A DNA stretch of 64,000 nt from positions 25,404-89,403 of the forward strand of contig DHHM01000002.1 in NCBI GenBank assembly GCA_002403305.1, read 5' to 3'. Position numbers and translations under genes: made by a program. Positions 9,778 through 18,086 of this stretch are shown in pieces; position 1 is the first letter of the stretch; every line of letters begins with the position of its first letter. The notes under the pieces are model-generated. The model was given only the letters and a program-made list of their open reading frames with translations, was not told where the DNA came from and searched no databases. The stretch comes from Bacteroidales bacterium UBA4772 (lineage in GTDB: Bacteria > Bacteroidota > Bacteroidia > Bacteroidales > VadinHA17).

Positions 9778-12700
9778 CCCGGCCGTACCTCCCCGTAATA
9801 CCTGTTGAGCTCCCGCGAGGCCCTCTCTGCCAGCGCCGGCATGTCTAAAGAGGTTGCCTTCCTGTAAACCTCAAGCAGTGCCTGCAGTGAGACCGAGACG
9901 GTGTAGTCAAGACCGTAACCCTTGTCATCAGGCAGGGCAGCAATGAAGGAGAGCGACGCCAGGGCATTGTCGGTGATGGTGTTGAAGATATCCTCGGCCC
10001 TCTCTCTCTCTCCTGCCATGGCCAGTGCCCCGGCGAGCTCGATGCTGAAATAATCATAGGGCATCTTCTCCGGAGGAACAATACCCAGACCCTTCTCTGC
10101 TGCTGCCAGAGCCCTGACGGTGTCTCCCTCGAGAACCAGCGCCCTGGAGAGACGTGCGAACTGACGCCGGAAAACATCGAACAGCCTCCGGTTATTCTCG
10201 TCAAGATATACACCCTCCTCACCGGCGTTGCCCCACCTGAAACTGTTCATCATATTTTCATACATCTCCCGGGTGTCCACCATGCCGGTCTCACCTGGTG
10301 CGGGAGGATCAATCCTTATCGGGCTGACCCTGTAGGCCATACCCTCCAGAACGAAGAAATCCTCGAGGCCGATATAGGTGGAACCAGGAACTGTGGTAGC
10401 ATAATAGAGGGGCCGCTCCCAATTGTTTCCGGCCATGATGTCCATGACCGCAAGATCATCCTTGATGGCCATGGTGCCCTTGAATTTCCAGATCATCGGT
10501 ATCAGCATCCTGTCAGCATGCCACGGCCGTACGGCACCGGTGGCGAGCACATGCGCCGAATCGACATCTACGATGAACTCCCTCACCGGTATGAAGTTGA
10601 AGAAGTCACCGCGGCCAGAGAGGTCAACCTTTGCCTTAGGGTCATCCGACCCGGCAAACTCGACAACCTTGCGTATGGGTGTGGGCTCCCTGATAAGATC
10701 CTCGACGGGAAGCTGCACACGCTCACCCTCGACATATTTCTCCGGAGGCAGGGTGAAGGGCAACGGGTCGGACTCAAATGCCTTGCGGCTCATGGTCTCG
10801 ATATAAAAGCCGCTCTGCAGGTAGCTGAGATTGGCTACACGCACATCGGTGCGGAAGCCTTCCACATCCTGAATGTACCATAGCGGAAACGAATCATTGT
10901 CGCCGTAGGTCAGAAGAATGGCGTTCTCATCACACGTCGAGAGATAATTTGATGCTATATCCCTTGCCGTATACCTGTCAGACCGGTCATGGTCATCATA
11001 GTTTTCCGCAATCAGCAGCAGGGGTACTGCGGCCAGGAGCACTGCAGAGGGGATCACCGCCGCGGGATAATCCTTCATAAACCGCCTCAGAAGATCGAAA
11101 AAGAGCATCACCCCCATGCCTATCCACATTGCCCAGGCATAAAACGACCCCGCATAGGCATAGTCCCTCTCCCTCGGCTGACTGGGATTCTGGTTGAGAT
11201 AGGTGACTATGGCCAGCCCTGTCATGAGAAAGAGAAGCAGCACCAGCGAAAGTCCCTTCCTGTCTTTACGGTACTGCCAGAAGAGCCCCGCCAGTCCGGC
11301 CAGCAAAGGAAGGAGATAGTACCTGTTGTGTGCCGGATTATTCCGGTTCTCTGCCGGAAGCTGCGACTGGTCTCCGAGACGGGCATTGTCAATAAGGGGT
11401 ATGCCTGAGACCCAGTTACCGTCCATGACGTTTCCGTTACCCTGAAGATCATTCTGGCGTCCGGACCAGTTCCACATGAAGTATCGCATGTACATCACCC
11501 CCACCTGGTAGCGGAAGAAAAAACGGAGGTTCTCGCCGAACGACGGAAGGGTGACCTGTTCATTGCTGCCTCCTGACCTGACGGCCACCTTGCGTCCTTT
11601 CACCTTTCCCCAGTATTCATACTGGCGGATATGATCGGGGTCGCTGCTGTACATCCTGGGGAACAGCGTCATGAACCTCTTGTCATACTCGTATTCTGAA
11701 CTGTAGTAGGGAACATATCTGCCCTCCTTCTTGTTGTACCCGCCCACCTTTCTCTCAATACCAACCACGGGGGCAGAGTAATAGTGACCGTAAACAAGGG
11801 GTGCACGGCCGTACTGTGTCCGGTTTATGTAGTAGATGAACGAAAAGACGTCGGAGGGGTCATTCTGGTTCATGGGAGGATGGGCGTTGGCCCTGATGAT
11901 GATGAGTGCGAACGATGAATATCCGAGAAGGAGCACCGCAGCCACAGTCATCACCTGGTTCAGGATGACCCTCTTCTTCTTCAGGGAATACCAGAGGCCT
12001 CCGGCTGTCAGGCCTACGAGGAGCACCAGGTATATGTAGAGCCCGGAATTGAATGGCATGCCCAGTGTGTTCACGAAGAAGAGCTCAAACCAGCCGGCTA
12101 CCTTGGCCACCCCGGGGATGAAGAGGAAGTTAAGCACCCCCAGGATCAGAAAGCCCGCGAGTGTAGCGTATATAACCCCCTTTACCGTAACCTCGTATTT
12201 GCGGAAGTACCATATGAGCACCAGCACCGGCAGTGCCAGCAGGTTAAGCAGGTGAACCCCGATGGAGAGTCCCATCAGGTATGCTATCAGTATTATCCAT
12301 CTGCCTGCATGGGGGTCGTCAGCCTCATCATACCATCGCAGCATGGCCCAGAAGACTGCGGCGGTGAAGAGCGAGCTGGTGGCATAGACCTCTCCCTCCA
12401 CTGCCGAGAACCAGAAGGTGTCGGAGAAGGCATAGGCCAGCGCACCCACAGCTCCCGAGGCCAGTATGGCAAGGGCTTTCCCTCCCCTGACATCCGTGCT
12501 GTCGCCGGTGGCCAGACGTATGAGCCTCGTGACGCTCCAGAAGAGAAACAGTATTGTAAAGGCGCTTGCCATTGCCGACATGATGTTCACCATCATGGCT
12601 ACCTTCGAGGTGTCGCCACCGGCAAAGAGGGTAAAGAAACGGCCCAGCAGCAGGAAGAAGGGAGCACCGGGAGGATGACCCACCTCCAGCCTGTATGAGC

Positions 12701-12827
12701 AGAGTATGAACTCACCGCAGTCCCAGAAGCTGACAGTCGGTTCTATCGTCAGGAGGTAGACCAGGAGCGACACGGCAAACAGTGCCCATCCCGTTATGTT
12801 GTTCCAGAACCTGAAATCCTTAATCAT
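9774..12827 (-). CDS. DUF2723 family membrane protein (glycosyltransferase-like)
   Basis: A 1017-residue protein. The first ~620 residues hold about a dozen membrane helices with the DUF2723 signature near the start (TIEPTVSFWDCGEFILCSYRL in shortened form: SFWDCGEF, then GHPPGAPFF). That acidic first loop resembles GT-C/protein O-mannosyltransferase enzymes. The C-terminal ~400 residues are soluble (LLTYGDNDSFPLWY near 640) and end in a helical repeat-like region. In Bacteroidota such proteins are widespread and presumed to transfer sugars from lipid carriers, but activity is not proven. It is 10 bp after the glycosylase gene and overlaps the deacetylase gene. Confidence 0.9.
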   Translation of the reverse strand: MIKDFRFWNNITGWALFAVSLLVYLLTIEPTVSFWDCGEFILCSYRLEVGHPPGAPFFLLLGRFFTLFAGGDTSKVAMMVNIMSAMASAFTILFLFWSVTRLIRLATGDSTDVRGGKALAILASGAVGALAYAFSDTFWFSAVEGEVYATSSLFTAAVFWAMLRWYDEADDPHAGRWIILIAYLMGLSIGVHLLNLLALPVLVLIWYFRKYEVTVKGVIYATLAGFLILGVLNFLFIPGVAKVAGWFELFFVNTLGMPFNSGLYIYLVLLVGLTAGGLWYSLKKKRVILNQVMTVAAVLLLGYSSFALIIIRANAHPPMNQNDPSDVFSFIYYINRTQYGRAPLVYGHYYSAPVVGIERKVGGYNKKEGRYVPYYSSEYEYDKRFMTLFPRMYSSDPDHIRQYEYWGKVKGRKVAVRSGGSNEQVTLPSFGENLRFFFRYQVGVMYMRYFMWNWSGRQNDLQGNGNVMDGNWVSGIPLIDNARLGDQSQLPAENRNNPAHNRYYLLPLLAGLAGLFWQYRKDRKGLSLVLLLFLMTGLAIVTYLNQNPSQPRERDYAYAGSFYAWAMWIGMGVMLFFDLLRRFMKDYPAAVIPSAVLLAAVPLLLIAENYDDHDRSDRYTARDIASNYLSTCDENAILLTYGDNDSFPLWYIQDVEGFRTDVRVANLSYLQSGFYIETMSRKAFESDPLPFTLPPEKYVEGERVQLPVEDLIREPTPIRKVVEFAGSDDPKAKVDLSGRGDFFNFIPVREFIVDVDSAHVLATGAVRPWHADRMLIPMIWKFKGTMAIKDDLAVMDIMAGNNWERPLYYATTVPGSTYIGLEDFFVLEGMAYRVSPIRIDPPAPGETGMVDTREMYENMMNSFRWGNAGEEGVYLDENNRRLFDVFRRQFARLSRALVLEGDTVRALAAAEKGLGIVPPEKMPYDYFSIELAGALAMAGERERAEDIFNTITDNALASLSFIAALPDDKGYGLDYTVSVSLQALLEVYRKATSLDMPALAERASRELNRYYGEVRPG

Positions 12828-12836
12828 ATCCTTATC

Positions 12837-13349
12837 TTATTTATCTTCAGTAACAAACCTCCACGGCATGCTGACCCACGGCTCTCCGGCATAGTCGATC
12901 GCCACACGGGGCAGTGCCCTCAACGACGGCCGGCGGCCGGTATCCTCCAGCCAGATGCGGGCAGAGGTGGTAAGATCCTCCCCGTTGTATGAACCGTCTA
13001 TACCCAGTGCCCGGGTAACACGTCCCGGACCGGAAACGGATGCCACACCCCTGATAAGCACAGCCTGTGGATCACCAGCCTTTCCCGTCACTATGTTCAT
13101 CATCCAATGCATGCCGTAAATAAAATAAATATAGAGATGACCTCCTTCCAGGTACATCACTTCGGTACGTCGCGTTCTCCCCCTGCTGGCATGACACGCC
13201 CTGTCTTCCTCTCCGAGATAGGCTTCGGTCTCGGTTATCATGTACCGGCCGGAGTGATCACCCGCTCTGATAACGATATCTCTTCCCGGAAGCATCCTGG
13301 CCACACTCACCGCATCACCCAGGAAGAACGATCTCTCTGTAACTGGCAT
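12837..13349 (-). CDS. 3-methyladenine DNA glycosylase (AAG/MPG family)
   Basis: A 170-residue base-excision enzyme of the AAG/MPG fold that removes alkylated and deaminated purines from DNA. Recognisable blocks are ITETEAYLGEEDRACHA with the catalytic Glu in ETEAY, the MYLEGGHLYIYFIYGMHWMMN substrate-pocket region, AVLIRGV, GPGRVTRALGI, and a C-terminal RVAIDYAGEPWVSMPWRF. It is a little shorter than typical 190-200 residue homologues, mainly at the N-terminus, where FLGDAVSVARMLPG aligns with the family start. It is 9 bp from the deaminase gene and 10 bp from DUF2723, so it is part of the operon. Confidence 0.93.
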   Translation of the reverse strand: MPVTERSFFLGDAVSVARMLPGRDIVIRAGDHSGRYMITETEAYLGEEDRACHASRGRTRRTEVMYLEGGHLYIYFIYGMHWMMNIVTGKAGDPQAVLIRGVASVSGPGRVTRALGIDGSYNGEDLTTSARIWLEDTGRRPSLRALPRVAIDYAGEPWVSMPWRFVTEDK

Positions 13350-13358
13350 CCCCGCTGA

Positions 13359-13838
13359 TCAATACCTTACCTTATCAGGGTACTCCTCCCACTTCCTCAG
13401 AACGTTGTCACCCTGATCCCGCAGTCCGCGCTCCATGACAATACTGCGCTCATCTTTGTCAAGCGCCAGCTCACTGTATATCTTTTCGTCGTCAAACCCT
13501 GCTGAGGCAGCCTGGTGACGGTCAGAGGCATAGACAACCCTGCTGATACCCGCCCAGTAAATGGCTCCCAGACACATGGGGCAAGGCTCGCAGGATGCAT
13601 ATAACACACACTCGCTGAGGTCATGTGTGCCCAGCTGTGCGGAGGCCTGGCGTATGGCTTCTATCTCGGCATGGGCCGTGGGGTCATGCGAAGGCACCAC
13701 CATATTTGCTGCACGGGCAACAATATGACCGTTGCATGCTATCACCGCACCGAAAGGCCCGCCGCCCTCGCTGATGTTTCTGTAGGCGGTATCTATCGCC
13801 AGCTCAAGATATTCCCGGTCTATGCTTTTAAGTGTCAT
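13359..13838 (-). CDS. guaD: Guanine deaminase-like nucleobase deaminase
   Basis: A 159-residue member of the cytidine deaminase superfamily. Zinc-site motifs are HAEIEAI (His plus catalytic Glu) and CEPCPMCLGAIYWA (two Cys). The YWA after the second Cys, the AGFDDEKIYSEL block and the C-terminal WEEYPDKVRY tail match the dimeric Bacillus-type guanine deaminase better than TadA, because the tail supplies the active-site lid. The predicted reaction is guanine to xanthine. It is the first gene of the minus-strand run, divergent from rplM. A TadA assignment is the main alternative, but the tail argues against it. Confidence 0.88.
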   Translation of the reverse strand: MTLKSIDREYLELAIDTAYRNISEGGGPFGAVIACNGHIVARAANMVVPSHDPTAHAEIEAIRQASAQLGTHDLSECVLYASCEPCPMCLGAIYWAGISRVVYASDRHQAASAGFDDEKIYSELALDKDERSIVMERGLRDQGDNVLRKWEEYPDKVRY

Positions 13839-13973
13839 CTCTGCATTATGTGAAAACTAACAACGTGTAAAAATAAGAAAAGAATGTAGCTCCGGTAAAT
13901 GAACAGAAACTATTGTCGCGTCAAATCTCTCTTTAACAGTTTGAACCCCGGGGAAAATTAAAAGTACAACATA

Positions 13974-14004
13974 TTGCTCAGAATAAAAATAAGTTGTATT
14001 TTTG
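13974..14004 (+). promoter_or_regulatory. Bacteroidota-type promoter for rplM operon
   Basis: TTG at 13974-13976 and TATTTTTG at 13997-14004, separated by 20 bp, match the Bacteroidota -33/-7 consensus (TTG, TAnnTTTG). Transcription should begin close to 14009-14011. That is where a small GC hairpin (CCCC at 14009-14012, GGGG at 14019-14022) followed by five T residues is found. The hairpin would therefore sit at the very 5' end of the mRNA. Confidence 0.7.
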
Positions 14005-14067
14005 CAGACCCCAAAATCGGGGTTTTTATTTTGAATTTATATTAATTACCAAAACCTTAGTACCAAA

Positions 14068-14523
14068 GTGAACACCTTAAGCTACAAGACAGTATCGGCC
14101 AACAAGGCGACTGTTGAAAAAGAGTGGGTACTTGTAGATGCGGAGGGTCAGACACTCGGACGTCTGGCATCTGTTGTTGCCCTGATGCTGAGGGGGAAGC
14201 ACAAGACCAGCTTCACACCCCATGTCGACTGTGGAGACAACGTCATTGTTATCAACGCTGAGAAGATCACGATGACAGGAGCAAAGATGACAGACAAGGA
14301 GTACATCAGGCATACGGGTTATCCCGGAGGCCAGAGGATTGTCAAGGCTGACGAGCTGATGAAGAAGCACCCGACACGGATGATTGAATACGCCGTCAAG
14401 GGCATGCTCCCGAAAAACAGGCTTGGAAGCGCCATCTTCAGGAACCTTTATGTGTATGAGGGCCCGGAACACAAACATGAGGCCCAGCAACCCAAACTAA
14501 TAGATTTAAAAACCATTAAGTAA
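14068..14523 (+). CDS. rplM: 50S ribosomal protein L13
   Basis: A 151-residue L13 with the family core WVLVDAEGQTLGRLAS, LRGKHKTSFTPH, GDNVIVINAEKI, a YIRHTGYPGG block and VKGMLPKNRLG. It binds 23S rRNA in the large subunit. The start is GTG; no in-frame ATG exists upstream, and NTLSYKTVSANK aligns with the Bacteroidota L13 N-terminus. It is the first gene of the L13-S9-S2-EF-Ts cluster, five bases ahead of rpsI. Confidence 0.98.
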   Translation: MNTLSYKTVSANKATVEKEWVLVDAEGQTLGRLASVVALMLRGKHKTSFTPHVDCGDNVIVINAEKITMTGAKMTDKEYIRHTGYPGGQRIVKADELMKKHPTRMIEYAVKGMLPKNRLGSAIFRNLYVYEGPEHKHEAQQPKLIDLKTIK

Positions 14524-14528
14524 GAAAC

Positions 14529-14915
14529 ATGGAAGTTATCAACGCTATCGGAAGAAGGAAGGCAGCGGTCGCCAGGGTTTACCTCAGCGACGGTAAGGGG
14601 CAGATTACGATCAACGACCGGGAGTATAAGCAGTATTTCCCTGACGAGATCCTTCAGTATGTTGTCCTTCAGCCACTCAACCTTCTTGAAGTTGCCGACA
14701 AATATGACATCAGAGTCACGCTTGACGGCGGTGGATTCAAAGGTCAGGCAGAGGCGGTGCGTCTCGGGATTTCCAGGGCTCTCATCCAGATCGATCCGGA
14801 ATACAAGCCTAAGCTGAAAGCTGAAGGCTTCACCACCCGCGATCCCCGCGAGGTCGAGAGGAAAAAGCCCGGCAGACCCAAGGCACGCAAGAGATTCCAG
14901 TTCAGCAAGCGTTAG
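14529..14915 (+). CDS. rpsI: 30S ribosomal protein S9
   Basis: A 128-residue S9 with the conserved start NAIGRRKAAVARVYL, the internal GGGFKGQAEAVRLGISRALI and the basic C-terminal tail PGRPKARKRFQFSKR that reaches the ribosomal P-site. Its length and universal KR ending are as expected. It follows rplM closely in the standard operon order, and a 118-bp gap separates it from rpsB. Confidence 0.98.
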   Translation: MEVINAIGRRKAAVARVYLSDGKGQITINDREYKQYFPDEILQYVVLQPLNLLEVADKYDIRVTLDGGGFKGQAEAVRLGISRALIQIDPEYKPKLKAEGFTTRDPREVERKKPGRPKARKRFQFSKR

Positions 14916-15032
14916 GAGTTCAACAGCAATTTATCATAGATGCAGGTTTAGTATCTAAATTGCATTGACTTCCCGCCAGGAACTACTCTGCAATTGACTT
15001 CACAGAACGTAAACTTAACAATCACTATCAAA

Positions 15033-15905
15033 ATGTCAAGAACCAATTTCAAAGAATTACTTGATGCCGGCGCACACTTCGGACACCTGAAGAGAAAATG
15101 GAACCCGGGCATGGCTCCCTATATCTTTATGGAGCGCAACGGCATTCACATTATCGACCTTGAAAAGACCATCATCAAGATTGACGAGGCTGCAGCTGCC
15201 CTGAAGCAGATAGCCAGGTCAGGACGCAAGGTGCTCTTCGTTGCCACCAAAAAGCAGGCGAAAGAGATTGTTGCCGAGAAGGTGGGAGCGGTTAACATGC
15301 CGTTTGTGACCGAGAGATGGCCGGGAGGAATGCTCACCAATTTCCCCACGATACGCAAGGCGGTCAAGAAGATGGGATCAATAGATAAGATGGCCACCGA
15401 CGGCACGTTCGACAACCTCTCCAAGAGAGAGAGACTGCAGATTACACGCCAGAGAGCCAAACTTGAAAAGAACCTCGGATCCATAGCCGACATGACCCGC
15501 CAGCCCTCAGCGCTGTTCGTGGTTGACGTTGTCAAGGAAAAAATTGCTGTGCATGAGGCTAAAAGACTGGGTATCCCCGTCTTTGCCATGGTTGATACAA
15601 ATTCAGACCCCTCTGATATAGACTTTGTGATCCCCGCCAATGACGATGCAGCAAAGTCCATCTCACTGGTGATAGACATCATGTGTAGAGCCATTGCGGA
15701 AGGTCTCGAGGAGCGCAAGTCAGAAAAAGACAAGGAGAGCGCCTCCGGAGACAAGGAAGAGGCTGCCGGGGAAAAAGGCAGACGCAGGTTCAGTGCCGAT
15801 GATTACACTGAGGAAAAAGCCGGTGTGGCAGATGAGGATGAGCCGGAGACTGAGGCTGCTGCAGAAGAAGCAACCGATGCAAAGGCGACAGGAGAGGAGG
15901 AATAA
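15033..15905 (+). CDS. rpsB: 30S ribosomal protein S2
   Basis: About 290 residues. The S2 core begins SRTNFKELLDAGAHFGHLKRKWNPG and includes FVATKKQA, RWPGGMLTNF and VDTNSDPSDIDFVIPAND. The last ~60 residues form a highly acidic Glu/Ala/Asp tail, common in Bacteroidota S2. A TTG-initiated extension to 14994 is open, but the ATG at 15033 matches the family N-terminus and has an A-rich upstream sequence. It is 30 bp ahead of tsf, the conserved S2-EF-Ts pairing. Confidence 0.97.
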   Translation: MSRTNFKELLDAGAHFGHLKRKWNPGMAPYIFMERNGIHIIDLEKTIIKIDEAAAALKQIARSGRKVLFVATKKQAKEIVAEKVGAVNMPFVTERWPGGMLTNFPTIRKAVKKMGSIDKMATDGTFDNLSKRERLQITRQRAKLEKNLGSIADMTRQPSALFVVDVVKEKIAVHEAKRLGIPVFAMVDTNSDPSDIDFVIPANDDAAKSISLVIDIMCRAIAEGLEERKSEKDKESASGDKEEAAGEKGRRRFSADDYTEEKAGVADEDEPETEAAAEEATDAKATGEEE

Positions 15906-15935
15906 TTATTTCAACCATTAAAAAGATTTATTACT

Positions 15936-16766
15936 ATGTCAAATATTAGCGCTGCCGATGTCGCCAAACTGAGAAGGATGACAGGCGCCGGCATGATGGA
16001 TTGCAAAAAGGCCCTTGAAGAAGCAGAGGGCAACTTTGAAAAAGCACAGGAACTGATACGCAAGAGAGGCCAGGCAATAGCTAACAAGCGCGCCGACCGC
16101 GAAGCAACAGAAGGTGTTGTACTGGCAAAGACAACAGCTGACGGCACCAGGGGCATGATGACAGCTCTCAACTGCGAAACTGATTTCGTGGCAAAAAACG
16201 CTGACTTCATAGCTCTCAGCCATAAGATTCTCGACACCGCACTGAGCAGTAACCCTGTTGACCTCGAAGCACTGAAGGAGACCGTCACCGACGGAAAGAA
16301 AATATCCGAACTGGTACTCGAAAACAGCGGCATCACCGGTGAGAAATTTGAACTCTCCTTTTTCAGTAAGATAGAAGCAGCAGCCGTCCAGGCATATATT
16401 CACCAGGGCAACATGCTTGCCACCCTCGTCGGCTTCAACAAGGCCGGCATTGAGACACAGGTGTACAAGGATGTGGCCATGCAGGTGGCTGCCATGAACC
16501 CCGTTGCCGTTGATAAGGACGATGTGCCTGAGAAAATTCTCGCACAGGAGCTCGATATAGCCAGGGAGCAGGCCAGACGCGAAGGCAAGCCCGAAGAGAT
16601 GCTTGAAAAAATTGCTCAGGGCAAGCTTAACAAGTTCTTTAAGGAGAGCACCCTGCTGAACCAGGAGTTCATCAAGGATAACAAGCTCACCATAAGACAG
16701 TATCTTCAGAGCAAGGACAAGGATCTTACGGTCACCGGATTCGTTCGCTTCACTCTGAACACCTGA
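15936..16766 (+). CDS. tsf: Translation elongation factor Ts
   Basis: A 276-residue guanine-nucleotide exchange factor for EF-Tu. The UBA-like N-terminus (VAKLRRMTGAGMMDCKKALEEA) and the NCETDFVAKN signature that contacts EF-Tu are intact. The dimerisation/core region with YIHQGNMLATLVGFN follows, then a KFFKESTLLNQEFIKDN C-terminal block. Length is normal for this phylum. It ends the translation operon, with a strong intrinsic terminator 42 bp downstream. Confidence 0.98.
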   Translation: MSNISAADVAKLRRMTGAGMMDCKKALEEAEGNFEKAQELIRKRGQAIANKRADREATEGVVLAKTTADGTRGMMTALNCETDFVAKNADFIALSHKILDTALSSNPVDLEALKETVTDGKKISELVLENSGITGEKFELSFFSKIEAAAVQAYIHQGNMLATLVGFNKAGIETQVYKDVAMQVAAMNPVAVDKDDVPEKILAQELDIAREQARREGKPEEMLEKIAQGKLNKFFKESTLLNQEFIKDNKLTIRQYLQSKDKDLTVTGFVRFTLNT

Positions 16767-16807
16767 CCCACAGCAAGAGACAACGCTACCCTCAGGGGAA
16801 ATTCATA

Positions 16808-16847
16808 AAGCAAAGACGCCACAACAGGGCGTCTTTGCTTTTTTTTT
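16808..16847 (+). terminator. Intrinsic terminator after tsf
   Basis: A perfect 13-bp inverted repeat (16808-16820 with 16828-16840, arms AAGCAAAGACGCC / GGCGTCTTTGCTT) encloses a 7-nt loop and runs into a nine-T tract (16839-16847). It is placed directly after tsf, so it should end the rplM-rpsI-rpsB-tsf transcript. Confidence 0.93.
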
Positions 16848-16898
16848 GACCCAAACCTTAAAAATTAGTAACTTGTACCGATAATAATATTTAAAGGA

Positions 16899-17105
16899 AT
16901 GAAAAAAAACATCGGTAAAACGGACATGATTGTACGCCTTGTACTGGCAGCAGTACTCCTGATTCTCTATTTCGTCATTAATGCGAAGATTCTCGGACTG
17001 ATCTTCATCATTCTGGCTATCATCCTGGCTCTCACCGCACTGACAGGAACCTGCCCCATCTATTATATCTTCAGGACGAACACCCTGGAGAAGAAGGAGG
17101 AGTAG
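16899..17105 (+). CDS. DUF2892 family small membrane protein
   Basis: A 68-residue protein with two adjacent hydrophobic helices, an N-terminal KKNIGKTDMIVRLVLA and a C-terminal GTCPIYYIF. These features are diagnostic of DUF2892 (YgaP-type transmembrane domain). Homologues are found alone or fused to rhodanese domains; no activity is proven for the stand-alone form. It is flanked by terminators on both sides and therefore probably monocistronic. Confidence 0.9.
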   Translation: MKKNIGKTDMIVRLVLAAVLLILYFVINAKILGLIFIILAIILALTALTGTCPIYYIFRTNTLEKKEE

Positions 17106-17130
17106 CCGTCACCTTCAAGGTTATCAACCG

Positions 17131-17168
17131 ATGCAGCATCGTCCTTAGAGGGTCTTGCTGCATTTTTT
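17131..17168 (+). terminator. Probable intrinsic terminator after DUF2892 gene
   Basis: ATGCAGCA at 17131-17138 is complementary to TGCTGCAT at 17156-17163, with a 17-nt loop and a six-T tract (17163-17168). The larger loop makes it weaker than the tsf terminator, but its position 26 bp after the stop codon fits. Confidence 0.65.
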
Positions 17169-17233
17169 ATGGCTGTCAGCCCTACCGGGCACAATTTTTG
17201 TTAATTTCGTTACCATCATAATAACAGATCGTT

Positions 17234-17335
17234 GCAATGAAACTTGCATGAGCAGTAACCCGCAAAAGAGAATGATTATTTGACTACATGTAAGTTCCAT
17301 TCGACCAATCAAATAATATTAAATAATCGAATGAA
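17234..17335 (+). repeat. Leader repeat copy 1, ends on pyrH start codon
   Basis: A roughly 102-bp element nearly repeated at 24445-24545. Left arm ATGAAACTTGCATG (17237-17250) can pair with right arm CATGTAAGTTCCAT (17287-17300). A second stem pairs CATTCG (17298-17303) with CGAATG (17328-17333), and the last three bases of CGAATG are the pyrH start codon. The two stems share CAT 17298-17300, so full-length versions compete. The left arm also spells a four-codon reading frame, M-K-L-A-stop. It may be a cis-regulatory leader or a palindromic mobile repeat; the sequence alone does not decide. Confidence 0.75.
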
Positions 17336-18038
17336 GTACAACAGGATACTGCTAAAGCTCAGCGGCGAATCGGCCGGCGGCGCTGACGGCACCGGCATCG
17401 ATGCCGGGGTGCTTACCGCCTATGCACAGCAGATAAAGAGCGTGGTATCAATGGGATGCCAGGTTGCCATAGTCATCGGGGGAGGGAACATATTCCGCGG
17501 ACTGGACAGCAGCGGTGAAGGCTATGACCGTGTCAAGGGTGACCAGATGGGCATGCTTGCCACCGTCATCAACAGTCTTGCACTCGAGAGCTTTATCACC
17601 AGGGCCGGATGCAGTGCAAAGGTCTTCACCTCAATCCGCATGGAACCCGTGGGAGAACTCTATACCCGTGACAGGGTCGAATCAGCACTTGAGTGTGGCT
17701 GCGTTTGCATACTGGCAGGCGGCACCGGCAATCCCTTCTTCACCACTGACACTGCAGCAGCACTGCGCGCCGTGGAGCTGAAGTGCGATGTACTGCTCAA
17801 GGGCACCAGGGTGGATGGTGTTTATACCGCTGACCCGGAGAAAGACCCTTCTGCGGTCAGGTTTGAGACTCTTACCTTCACCGAAGCTCTTGAGAAGAAA
17901 CTCCGGGTGATGGACCAGACAGCCTTTGCCATGTGCAGCGAGAACGGCTTGCCCGTTATCGTTTTTGACATGAACAGGGAGGGAAACCTTGAGGCAGTCA
18001 TCAGCGGCAGCAGTCAGGGTACCCTCATTACTCCCTGA
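17331..18038 (+). CDS. pyrH: UMP kinase
   Basis: A 235-residue amino-acid-kinase-fold enzyme that phosphorylates UMP to UDP. Motifs are NRILLKLSGES at the start, IVIGGGNIFRG for nucleotide binding, DQMGMLATVIN, ILAGGTGNPFFTTDTAAALRA, and LKGTRVDGVYTADP. The frame is open to a TTG-like start at 17280, but the ATG at 17331 fits the family N-terminus. That start codon is the 3' end of the repeated leader element. It precedes frr as in many bacteria. Confidence 0.97.
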   Translation: MKYNRILLKLSGESAGGADGTGIDAGVLTAYAQQIKSVVSMGCQVAIVIGGGNIFRGLDSSGEGYDRVKGDQMGMLATVINSLALESFITRAGCSAKVFTSIRMEPVGELYTRDRVESALECGCVCILAGGTGNPFFTTDTAAALRAVELKCDVLLKGTRVDGVYTADPEKDPSAVRFETLTFTEALEKKLRVMDQTAFAMCSENGLPVIVFDMNREGNLEAVISGSSQGTLITP

Positions 18039-18053
18039 AAAAAATATTTTAAT

Positions 18054-18061
18054 TACATTTG
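18054..18061 (+). promoter_or_regulatory. Possible -7 element upstream of frr
   Basis: TACATTTG matches TAnnTTTG in full and lies 25 bp before the frr ATG. No clear TTG occurs at the -33 spacing, so frr may be read both from this site and from the pyrH transcript. Confidence 0.4.
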
Positions 18062-18086
18062 CCTAATCCGGAACAATACCAAGACA

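Noticed and set aside
13359..13838. tRNA adenosine deaminase (TadA) for the deaminase gene
   Set aside because: The YWA after the second Cys, the GFDDEKIY block and the long aromatic tail fit guanine deaminase better.
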